In this document: piece after piece, positions 1 through 5,471 of the stretch
Layout: each line of letters starts with the position of its first letter
Numbering within the stretch: position 1 is the first letter of the stretch
Assembly: GCA_015520535.1 (NCBI GenBank)
Contig: WAPZ01000332.1
Coordinates: forward strand, 1-5,471
Origin: Candidatus Heimdallarchaeota archaeon
Lineage (GTDB): Archaea; Asgardarchaeota; Heimdallarchaeia; Hodarchaeales; S146-22
Length of the DNA: 5,471 nt
Direction of reading: 5' to 3'
Program-made: the position numbers and the translations under genes
The notes under the pieces: generated by a model
Told to the model about the DNA's origin: nothing
The model's database searches: none
Seen by the model: the letters and a program-made list of their open reading frames with translations, nothing else

Positions 1-126
1 TCGCTAAAAAACGCCTTGAAAAAACAGAAACAAACTAAAAGTCTCATCTCATTACTCACAATAGAATTGTAATGAATCGAATGACTTTATTGAGGTAACA
101 AATTTTTATCAAATATTGAATGAAAA

Positions 127-147
127 GGCTTTTTTATTGTTTTTTCT
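127..147 (+). terminator. T-rich run, possible archaeal terminator
   Basis: Two blocks of six T on the plus strand (130-135 and 140-145) lie downstream of where a gene from the left would end. Archaeal RNA polymerase often terminates at oligo-T without a hairpin, so this may end a transcript entering from the left. No strong GC stem precedes it. The assignment is an inference from base composition only. Confidence 0.3.
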
Positions 148-270
148 GCTAGTAAAATAAATACTGTCTGTTACTAGTCTTTTATGCTGCAGTACATTTT
201 CTTTTACGTAAATATTCTGTCTTACTTGAAAAATTTCATTTTTTTCAATATTTTTGTAAAAAACAGTAAC

Positions 271-279
271 TTCTTAAAG
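271..279 (+). promoter_or_regulatory. Possible TATA box for the DUF2203 gene
   Basis: The sequence TTCTTAAAG is centred about 30 bases before the ATG at 305. This suits an archaeal TATA element giving a leader of only a few bases. The match is weak, and another T/A-rich block (251-263) lies close by. The nearest SD-like sequence, GAGG at 285-288, is 16 bases from the ATG, which is too far for normal SD use. Confidence 0.25.
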
Positions 280-304
280 GACAAGAGGCGATAGTCGACT
301 GTAG

Positions 305-736
305 ATGAAAATGAGCCATATCAGAAAAATATTCACGGTTGAAGAGGCAAACCGAGTTTTACCGGAAATCAAAGAGCTAGTGGAAGAAGGACTTACTTTA
401 TATGCCCAAATAGAGCGATTGTATGGTGAAATGAAAGTAATTTCACGTCAACCGTTGAGGCATGCAGACATCTTGAAATTGACACGTCGTCGCGTGAGTA
501 TTGACGAGTTGGAATTAGATCTTCAAGCCATTGCAGAGAAAATTCATGATTATGGGGCAGTCATACGTTCTCTTCACCCAATTTTGATTGATTTTCCCGC
601 GCGGATCAATGGGGATTTGGTATGGTTGTGTTGGTTGTATGGGGAGGAAAAGATTCAATATTATCATGATTGGAATGACGGATTTCGAAACCGAAAAAAA
701 ATTCCTTCTACGACGAACGATCTCTCTAAATGGTAG
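305..736 (+). CDS. DUF2203 family protein
   Basis: The 143-residue product matches the DUF2203 family over its whole length. It opens with the family's FTVEEANRVLPEIKELVEE segment (residues 10-28), continues as a charged helical, probably coiled-coil middle (about 20-85), and ends with the conserved region at about 93-130: IDFPAR, then a WLCW strand (107-110), a GEE turn, and YYHDWNDGF (119-127). Cys109, Glu115, His121, Asp122 and Asp125 are polar residues in that conserved end. The biochemical role of the family is not known to me. The protein should be cytosolic, since it has no signal peptide or membrane segment. An in-frame TAG directly precedes the ATG (302-304), so 305 is the earliest start; Met3 at 311 is the alternative. 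The next gene is 109 bases downstream with its own promoter-like box, so an operon is not indicated. Confidence 0.88.
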   Translation: MKMSHIRKIFTVEEANRVLPEIKELVEEGLTLYAQIERLYGEMKVISRQPLRHADILKLTRRRVSIDELELDLQAIAEKIHDYGAVIRSLHPILIDFPARINGDLVWLCWLYGEEKIQYYHDWNDGFRNRKKIPSTTNDLSKW

Positions 737-815
737 CAATTTTGTAAACCAAGCCATTGACGTGATTTGGCTCCAACTATGCCTATTCTTTCATAGAGAA
801 TTTGGTAATACTAAC

Positions 816-822
816 TTTATAA
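816..822 (+). promoter_or_regulatory. TATA box for the 148-residue protein gene
   Basis: TTTATAA is centred 27 bases before the ATG at 846, almost exactly the spacing expected for an archaeal leaderless transcript starting at or next to the start codon. A second similar block, CTTATAA, lies at 827-833 but is too close to the ATG. A run of seven T at 838-844 sits just before the start and could also terminate transcripts of the upstream gene. Confidence 0.45.
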
Positions 823-845
823 CCCGCTTATAACAAATTTTTTTA

Positions 846-1292
846 ATGGTTGTCGAAGAATACGTTTTATATGAATATAACGTTAGTAACATGCGTTCAC
901 CACTAACAAATAGAAAGAATGTGAGTACTGCTCAAATGAACGGTGCGGATATTCAGTTAGGTTATAAGACTGAAATACAAATGCCGACGCAAAGAGAGAC
1001 TATTTTATTTCCTATTTTGAAGGCGATACAACATATTGCGACAGTATCGGATTTTTTAGCGAGTATTCGTTATACGAGTTCCGGTCATCCAATAATAATC
1101 ATTTTTACGCAAGATTTTCGAGTGAAATTCCAAATTATCTTTTCCGATATTCGTGACGGCTGGATAGGAATTACGATAGTTCAAACGGAGACGTTGAAGT
1201 CTCGAGTGTGTTACCTTCCGTTACGTAGTAGTTTTCATAAGAAAATCCAAAATTTGTTTAATTTATTCAAAACGTATAATGAATCCAAGTGA
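846..1292 (+). CDS. Unassigned protein, faintly sliding-clamp-like
   Basis: I do not recognise this 148-residue protein with confidence. It has no signal peptide or membrane helix, and the composition is mixed alpha/beta with alternating hydrophobic residues typical of beta strands at about 34-46, 71-88, 92-100 and 107-124. From about residue 50 the pattern is a helix (LFPILKAIQHIA), a strand, a loop with Gly80-His-Pro82, a hydrophobic strand (IIIIF), then VKFQIIFSD. This order recalls the last part of PCNA and especially Rad9, where a similar G-x-P loop precedes a strand. No residue match is decisive, and the protein is much shorter than a full clamp (about 250 residues in PCNA). The C-terminus is basic with a QNLFNLF segment (135-141). 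A TATA-like box 27 bases upstream supports the start at 846; Met16 and Met31 are alternatives. That it is a real gene is likely, since no competing long frame overlaps it; its function is unknown. Confidence 0.62.
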   Translation: MVVEEYVLYEYNVSNMRSPLTNRKNVSTAQMNGADIQLGYKTEIQMPTQRETILFPILKAIQHIATVSDFLASIRYTSSGHPIIIIFTQDFRVKFQIIFSDIRDGWIGITIVQTETLKSRVCYLPLRSSFHKKIQNLFNLFKTYNESK

Positions 1293-1317
1293 ATTCCTAC
1301 CGAATTTACCGATAAGA

Positions 1318-1325
1318 GTTTAAAT
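1318..1325 (+). promoter_or_regulatory. Possible TATA box for the EamA transporter gene
   Basis: GTTTAAAT is centred about 33 bases before the ATG at 1355, which would give a leader of roughly 5-8 bases. It lies in the 62-base gap after the preceding gene. There is no SD sequence before the start codon, consistent with the other genes here. Confidence 0.3.
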
Positions 1326-1354
1326 GAAAACTGATGTGAGTAAACTGAATATAA

Positions 1355-2284
1355 ATGAGTTCGTTAGGCGTGGAGACGTTTACAAAAAATCTTAAAATTA
1401 TTTTGATCTTGTTAGTGGCAACGCTGGCGGTATCGTCGGCGGCTATTCTGGTGCGTTTAAGTACAAGTGATGAAATAGTCATTGCTTTTTACCGGCTCTT
1501 TTTTGCAACTCTCACGATGGGAATCTTGTTTTTGATCTTTGAAGGGAGGGATGACGAGAAGAAAGTCATATTTTCGGCTTTACATGAGAAAGATTATCTT
1601 ATAATGATCGTTAGTGGGATTTTTTTGGCTATTCATTTCATTACATGGTTTATGTCCCTTTCTTATACCACAGTAACGGCGTCAGTCAGTTTAACGGATT
1701 CGTCACCGATTTTTGTGCTGATTTTTTCATGGTTTATGTTAAAGGAATCGGTCAAAAGAATCCAAATTGCGGGTATTTTACTGGCAGTAGCGGGAACACT
1801 GATTATAACGGGAATTGATTTTCAACTTGGTGGTTTTAATCGTGTATTCGGAGATTTTTTGGCGCTTTTCAGTGCCATTGCGGTGTCTATGTATTTTATT
1901 AGTGGGCGTCACGTCCGAAAACGCGTGCCAATCTTCCTTTACACAACAATTGTGTATGGGTTTGCGGCAGTCGTCACGTTCGTGATTGCTTTGATTATGG
2001 GGTTACCATTGCTTGGGCTTCCGATGGAAGAATATCTCATTTTTCTCCTTTTAGGGATTCTTCCTTCGGGTGTTGGACATACATTATATAATTATGCACT
2101 AAAATATGTCAAGGCACCAGTGGTGTCCACTACAACGTTAGGTGAGGTAATTGGTGCAAGTATTTTAGCCATTATTATTTTAGGTGAGCAAAGTACAGTC
2201 GCTATTATTGTTGGTGCTTTGGTATTAATAACGGGAGTAGCAATCACGTTACTTTTTGAAGAAACCCAAGATGAGACCACTTAA
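1355..2284 (+). CDS. EamA/DMT family transporter, ten helices
   Basis: This 309-residue integral membrane protein has the two-repeat EamA architecture of the drug/metabolite transporter superfamily. Ten hydrophobic segments can be read at about 13-33, 40-62, 81-99, 104-128, 134-153, 165-184, 193-215, 226-245, 254-276 and 281-301. The first repeat is about 13-153, the second about 166-300. Family signatures are visible: AFYRLFFATL with its arginine in helix 2, the SSPIFVLIFSWFMLKES stretch ending helix 4, and in the second repeat LGILPSGVGHTLYNYALK followed by a helix 9 ending in ILGEQ. Such proteins move small organic solutes (amino acids, nucleotide-like or sugar compounds), but the substrate cannot be read from sequence. 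Length and completeness are normal. A TGA at 1337-1339 is in frame just upstream, so 1355 is the first ATG after a stop. It is transcribed toward the methyltransferase gene and ends 43 bases from it. Confidence 0.93.
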   Translation: MSSLGVETFTKNLKIILILLVATLAVSSAAILVRLSTSDEIVIAFYRLFFATLTMGILFLIFEGRDDEKKVIFSALHEKDYLIMIVSGIFLAIHFITWFMSLSYTTVTASVSLTDSSPIFVLIFSWFMLKESVKRIQIAGILLAVAGTLIITGIDFQLGGFNRVFGDFLALFSAIAVSMYFISGRHVRKRVPIFLYTTIVYGFAAVVTFVIALIMGLPLLGLPMEEYLIFLLLGILPSGVGHTLYNYALKYVKAPVVSTTTLGEVIGASILAIIILGEQSTVAIIVGALVLITGVAITLLFEETQDETT

Positions 2285-2327
2285 CTCACACAAGTGCGCA
2301 CACCCTCAAAAATAGGTTATGAGCCAA
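2285..2327. terminator. Short convergent gap, weak terminator signals
   Basis: The transporter and methyltransferase genes end tail to tail here. On the minus strand a run of five T (2308-2312) could end the methyltransferase transcript. On the plus strand there is no T-run in the gap; T-rich DNA follows only inside the end of the opposite gene (around 2365-2371). An 8-bp palindrome GTGCGCAC lies at 2294-2301. The evidence for a defined terminator is thin. Confidence 0.25.
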
Positions 2328-5300
2328 TTATGGGGCGGGTACAGTTTCATTGTAAAAAGTTTCGATTTTTTGAATCCAAGTATTCGTTTTTAAGGTAGAA
2401 AGGTATGAAGAAAGGCGGTGATCTTTTTTGAGCTCCTTAACCACTGTTTTAATGAGACGCCAATTGGAGTGTGTTAGTTGTTGGAGGGAAGAAGGGATCT
2501 TTTCATCTTGGGCATCAGAAAGAGCATGATTCCAAAGTGCTGAGCACCATGAAGCATAATCGATTTCTTTGACTTTTTTATCAATATAGTGTGCCAGAAA
2601 AAGTTTCTTGTGTTTTTGTTGTTCATTTTCAAACAATTCTCTAAAGTACAACTCATACACTAGTGGATTGGCAACTTGGTCATCAAGAAATTGGAAGACA
2701 CTTAAAGTCAGTTTTTTCTCTTCAGCAGGTAAACGTTCCCACCATTTGGTATGTTGAAGTTGTGAGAGGAATAAGAGATAGTCCGCTACAATTTCAAACG
2801 GTCGCTGATATGTGGGAAGACGGATTGGTAAGCGTTGGATATACGATTTTTTGTAGCGGACGGTGGTGTGAGAGAGTCGTGTGCCATAAAGATGGATTAA
2901 AAACCACGAAAGTTTGGAATTGAGGATAAGAAGGAGGGTTTTTAGATTAATAGTAGAACTGGTAAGAATAAAAGTGGTTGCGTCTGTGAAAAAAATGCCG
3001 TAATCTAGGGTAAAGTGGGGTTGTCGAGCAATTTCACGCCAAATAATTTTGGTTTCATGGAATGACGAGGCATAATTAGCGCCGAAGCGCTGTAACGCAT
3101 ACCATTCGTAGCGAATATTTGTTTCTTCGGCATTCCGTCCCATTAATTCCTTTTTAAAAGACAAAAAGTACGTGTAAAGGTGTGGAAACTGCGTTTTGAA
3201 TGCATATTCGGCATGTGAAAGAAGATTAGTTGATGACAGCTGTTTTTGTTCGTTTTTAGTTAAAGGAAAGTGCCATGGAATATAAAGTATATATTTTTGA
3301 GCCCATATGATTCCATAGCGTGTGACATCTTTTCCTCGAACGAGTGGATAGATTATACGAGCTACTTGTGGTTCGTGTTGAAGCAATGTTTGGCGAGTCT
3401 GTTTATCAATAAAAAATGCTTTATTATATCCGCTGGTGATGCCACGAAAAATGGTAACGGGAAGTTCTTTAAGTGGGACGCCGTGACGTTCGATCCAATG
3501 CTGAATTTCTTCCGTTTGACGATCAATAAAGTTCCAAGAATGTGTTTGGAGTCGTGTTTGTTTTAACACATAGCACATGTCTTTTTTGGTTAAATGTAAA
3601 TCATTTGGCTGGCAGTAGCGAAAAAAACCATTCGAATCATTTTGCGTTTTTTTGACGATAAGAATCAATGTTCCAACGGTAACATTGGAGAAAATACTGA
3701 GTTTATTTAAATCAATCAAATATATCAGTTTGTAGTGTGAACTAAGAAGTGCCCGAATTTTTTTGCCGTATTTAGCTCTAAGCCATTTGTCTGTCATCAA
3801 ATAACTTAAATAACCATGTTTTTTCAATAAAGAAAAGCCTTTTAGCACGAAATACAGAGAAAAATCATAATACGTATCATAAAGCGTATATAACTGCTTT
3901 AACACCTCTTTATATTTAAAATTGGCCGCCAGATTTGGCTCGAACACAATTTTATTAATGTCTTCTTGTCTAATATATGGTGGATTTCCAATTACGAGAT
4001 CAAAGCCCCCATACCTCATTGCGTCAGCAAATTCCAGACAATAATGAAAGGGTTTTAACATTAAGACCGTTGGAAGCGGAAGATGTAACTTTTTTGAAAG
4101 TGCAACATTTAATTCTTTTCTCAATGAGGTAAGAGGCGCATCACGATATTGTTCTTGAACTGTAAACGGCGAAACTTGATCCGTTGAACCTTCTAAGCGA
4201 GTTATTTCTCTTGTTAAAGTTGTTATGTCATCTAATTCCTTAAGTTCATCGAAGGTAGAAAATCCGACAACACTATTCCCACATTTAATGTTGATTTTTA
4301 GCGTGGAAAGAAGACTTGACGATTCTTTATCAACCACAATTTTTTCCATTATAAATAATTTGAGTATTATTTTTGCTAATTCTACGGATTCTTCGTTTAT
4401 GTCAACCCCATAGATTGTATGTGGAATCAAAATCTTCGTTAAAACGAGAGATAAAAAGTGATGTTTATTCACAGAACCGTTTTTATTAGTGCTTAATCCT
4501 AATTCTGCCATCAAGTCTGCACGTTTTCCTAACGAGTCAAATACTGTCCAAATCTTTCCATATATCGCCATTAACACATCTAATGCAGCAATAAGGAAAT
4601 TTCCAGAGCCAGCCGCTGGATCTAAAATTTTAAATTCTTTAATTTCACGAATTAAGGATAGTTTGATATTTAAATCTCCAGTTTCTAATAATTCTGTCAA
4701 TGTACTTGCATTTAGTGAGTATTTATGATATATTTTATCTAAAATGGCGTGTTCAATACTTATTTCAGTCATTTTTTTTGCTATTTCTTGGGGAGTGTAA
4801 TAAATGCCCATTTGTTTTCGTTCTTCACGGGGAATGAGGTTTTCGTAAATAAATGAAATGATAAAAGGATTTAACTCCATCTTTTTTTCTCTAAAAAAAT
4901 AATGAAACAAGTCAAATAGCGTTGTAAGACTTTCAATCGCTCTTTTATCAGAAATGCGCGACTGATTTCCGGAGGTAACTCCACATCCATCATAAAATTT
5001 TTCTTCAAAAAGACTAAGTGCGGTCACATCTTGTAGTTGCAAAAACTGTGAAATATGGAGCGTCTGATTAATTCCCACTAACATGTGAGAAATAAAAGCT
5101 GAGATCGAAGGAAAGTGGCTATGTTTCCGCTTAATTAGACTACATGTCGTACAAATAAAATTCTTATTGGAAAAAAAACCTTTTTCTTGCAAGTACCACA
5201 TGACTAATAGCATAAGAGCTAAACGTCGCACAAAATGTGTGTCAGAAGAGTTTTTTATTGGAGAATGTCGCCATATTTCATACATATCTCCCAAAATCAC

Positions 5301-5375
5301 ATTAAACTGGCGTATAAAATATTTAAAAGGTGTATGATTCTCTCTTTGCCGTGAATTTCTCCCGTTGATTATCAT
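2328..5375 (-). CDS. Eco57I/type IIG-like DNA adenine methyltransferase
   Basis: This 1015-residue protein should transfer a methyl group from S-adenosylmethionine to the N6 of adenine in a specific DNA site. Motifs follow the gamma-class order: motif X GIYYTPQEIAKKM (190-202), motif I DPAAGSGNF (252-260), the acidic ribose contact GVDIN (323-327), and catalytic motif IV NPPY (464-467), followed by the GYLSYLMTDKWLRAKYGKKIR-type region (521-541). A TaqI-like target-recognition region spans about 640-855, with FRGITSGYNKAF (643-654), YPLVRGKDVTRYG (676-688) and a segment rich in family residues around LLILNSKLSWF (815-825). The helical tail carries VYELYFREL (906-914). The N-terminus (1-180) is helical, with RRLALMLLVMWYLQEKGFF at 50-68. 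No PD-(D/E)XK or other nuclease motif is visible, unlike fused type IIG enzymes, and an in-frame stop at 5394-5396 rules out a longer product. It could be a solitary methyltransferase, or the modification subunit of a defence system (BREX PglX and DISARM methylases are related but usually longer). The partner, if any, is outside the window. Confidence 0.9.
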   Translation of the reverse strand: MIINGRNSRQRENHTPFKYFIRQFNVILGDMYEIWRHSPIKNSSDTHFVRRLALMLLVMWYLQEKGFFSNKNFICTTCSLIKRKHSHFPSISAFISHMLVGINQTLHISQFLQLQDVTALSLFEEKFYDGCGVTSGNQSRISDKRAIESLTTLFDLFHYFFREKKMELNPFIISFIYENLIPREERKQMGIYYTPQEIAKKMTEISIEHAILDKIYHKYSLNASTLTELLETGDLNIKLSLIREIKEFKILDPAAGSGNFLIAALDVLMAIYGKIWTVFDSLGKRADLMAELGLSTNKNGSVNKHHFLSLVLTKILIPHTIYGVDINEESVELAKIILKLFIMEKIVVDKESSSLLSTLKINIKCGNSVVGFSTFDELKELDDITTLTREITRLEGSTDQVSPFTVQEQYRDAPLTSLRKELNVALSKKLHLPLPTVLMLKPFHYCLEFADAMRYGGFDLVIGNPPYIRQEDINKIVFEPNLAANFKYKEVLKQLYTLYDTYYDFSLYFVLKGFSLLKKHGYLSYLMTDKWLRAKYGKKIRALLSSHYKLIYLIDLNKLSIFSNVTVGTLILIVKKTQNDSNGFFRYCQPNDLHLTKKDMCYVLKQTRLQTHSWNFIDRQTEEIQHWIERHGVPLKELPVTIFRGITSGYNKAFFIDKQTRQTLLQHEPQVARIIYPLVRGKDVTRYGIIWAQKYILYIPWHFPLTKNEQKQLSSTNLLSHAEYAFKTQFPHLYTYFLSFKKELMGRNAEETNIRYEWYALQRFGANYASSFHETKIIWREIARQPHFTLDYGIFFTDATTFILTSSTINLKTLLLILNSKLSWFLIHLYGTRLSHTTVRYKKSYIQRLPIRLPTYQRPFEIVADYLLFLSQLQHTKWWERLPAEEKKLTLSVFQFLDDQVANPLVYELYFRELFENEQQKHKKLFLAHYIDKKVKEIDYASWCSALWNHALSDAQDEKIPSSLQQLTHSNWRLIKTVVKELKKDHRLSSYLSTLKTNTWIQKIETFYNETVPAP

Positions 5376-5381
5376 TTTCTC

Positions 5382-5399
5382 ACATAAACTATTTTATGT
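5382..5399. promoter_or_regulatory. Inverted repeat, possible operator
   Basis: ACATAAA and TTTATGT form a perfect 7-bp inverted repeat around a 4-base spacer (CTAT), ending 7 bases before the methyltransferase start codon. It lies between the TATA-like box at 5404-5413 and the predicted transcription start, so a bound dimeric protein would block the promoter. Operators that limit methyltransferase expression are common in restriction-modification loci. The role here is inferred from symmetry and position only. Confidence 0.4.
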
Positions 5400-5403
5400 T
5401 GTG

Positions 5404-5413
5404 TTTTAAAAAA
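5404..5413. promoter_or_regulatory. TATA-like box, possibly shared by two strands
   Basis: TTTTAAAAAA is centred about 33 bases before the methyltransferase ATG on the minus strand and about 34 bases before an ATG at 5442 on the plus strand. Either reading would suit an archaeal promoter with a short leader. A separate TATATA-type block at 5461-5469 is another candidate for a longer minus-strand leader. Confidence 0.35.
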
Positions 5414-5417
5414 GAGT

Positions 5418-5435
5418 TCAACTTCCTCAAATTCC
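5418..5435. repeat. Tandem 9-bp direct repeat
   Basis: TCAACTTCC is followed immediately by TCAAATTCC, two 9-base copies with one mismatch. They sit next to the TATA-like box, where an activator or repressor could bind on one face of the helix. Chance similarity in short AT-rich DNA is also possible. Confidence 0.3.
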
Positions 5436-5441
5436 TTTTAC

Positions 5442-5471
5442 ATGCTCAATAAAGATAGCACTATATATGAA
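5442..5471 (+). CDS. Possible start of a divergent gene, cut by window end
   Basis: An ATG at 5442 opens ten codons (MLNKDSTIYE) that run uninterrupted to the last base of the window. The TTTTAAAAAA box 34 bases upstream would give a short leader on this strand. Ten codons are far too few to prove a gene or suggest a function. Minus-strand frames are also open here until 5427 and 5438, so the end of a gene running the other way, upstream of the methyltransferase, is an equal possibility. Confidence 0.22.
   Translation, partial: MLNKDSTIYE

Larger units (their letters stand above)
1..304. other. Left intergenic region, no convincing gene
   Basis: This AT-rich stretch has stops in all frames and no ORF of useful length. 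The first bases could be the end of a gene entering from the left: one plus frame reads AKKRLEKTETN and stops at 36-38, another stays open to a TAA at 70-72. Neither tail can be assigned. The region also holds a T-rich run (127-147), a 7-bp inverted repeat CTAGTAA/TTACTAG (149-155 and 171-177), a 10-bp palindrome TTTACGTAAA (203-212), and an 8-bp inverted repeat TTGAAAAA/TTTTTCAA (226-233 and 241-248). In DNA this rich in A and T, several such repeats are expected by chance. Confidence 0.6.

Noticed and set aside
3..38. Possible C-terminal tail AKKRLEKTETN of a gene from the left
   Set aside because: Eleven codons cannot be separated from chance, and another frame is open to base 72. It is recorded only in the description of the left region.
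285..288. GAGG as a ribosome binding site for the DUF2203 gene
   Set aside because: It is 16 bases from the ATG, well beyond usual SD spacing, and no other gene here has an SD.
588..833. Open frame of 81 codons on the plus strand overlapping the DUF2203 gene
   Set aside because: It lies in another frame of a clear family gene, its translation looks like no known protein, and its downstream part only runs through intergenic DNA.
2663..2923. Plus-strand open frame of 86 codons opposite the methyltransferase gene
   Set aside because: It is antisense to a strongly supported gene encoding the conserved C-terminal region, with no promoter or family resemblance. The frames at 3270-3566, 4225-4413 and 4489-4728 were set aside for the same reason.
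2328..5375. Assignment of the methyltransferase as BREX PglX or DISARM DrmMI
   Set aside because: The motifs are shared by all Eco57I-like methylases, the protein is shorter than typical members of those two groups, and no companion defence gene is visible in the window.
1..5471. CRISPR array, tRNA, rRNA, insertion sequence or attachment site
   Set aside because: I saw no regularly spaced repeats, no tRNA-like cloverleaf, no rRNA sequence, and no transposase or terminal repeats on either strand.

Overview
This AT-rich window looks archaeal. None of the four complete genes has a Shine-Dalgarno sequence at a usable distance from its start. Three of them have a TATA-like block about 27-33 bases upstream of the ATG, which fits leaderless or very short-leader transcripts. 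The first gene belongs to a family (DUF2203) found in archaea and bacteria. The base composition and gene style would suit an Asgard-type or other mesophilic low-GC archaeon, but no marker in the window fixes the lineage and I hold that only weakly.

Layout from left to right. Bases 1-304 hold no convincing gene. They carry a T-rich stretch that could terminate transcription from the left, some short inverted repeats, and a possible promoter for the first gene. A DUF2203 protein (305-736, +) follows. Next is a 148-residue protein (846-1292, +) that I cannot assign firmly; its second half faintly resembles the C-terminal part of PCNA/Rad9 sliding clamps. Then comes a ten-helix EamA/DMT membrane transporter (1355-2284, +). 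After a 43-base convergent gap lies a 1015-residue Eco57I/type IIG-like DNA adenine methyltransferase with its own target-recognition region (2328-5375, -), which fills more than half of the window.

The three plus-strand genes look like unrelated housekeeping or accessory genes with separate promoters rather than a tight operon. The methyltransferase is the defence-type gene. Its motif order (X, I, IV, then TaqI-like recognition region) predicts N6-adenine methylation of a specific site. The protein begins directly with a helical region and shows no recognisable nuclease motif, so it may be a stand-alone methyltransferase or depend on a partner beyond the right edge. Just upstream of it, bases 5382-5442 hold a compact regulatory block: a perfect 7-bp inverted repeat, a symmetric TTTTAAAAAA box, and a tandem 9-bp repeat. 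This block could control the methyltransferase and a possible divergent gene whose first ten codons reach the window edge.

I did not find a complete new multi-gene system here. The best leads are the nuclease-less methyltransferase with its unseen right-hand neighbour, the operator-like block, and the possible clamp-like protein.
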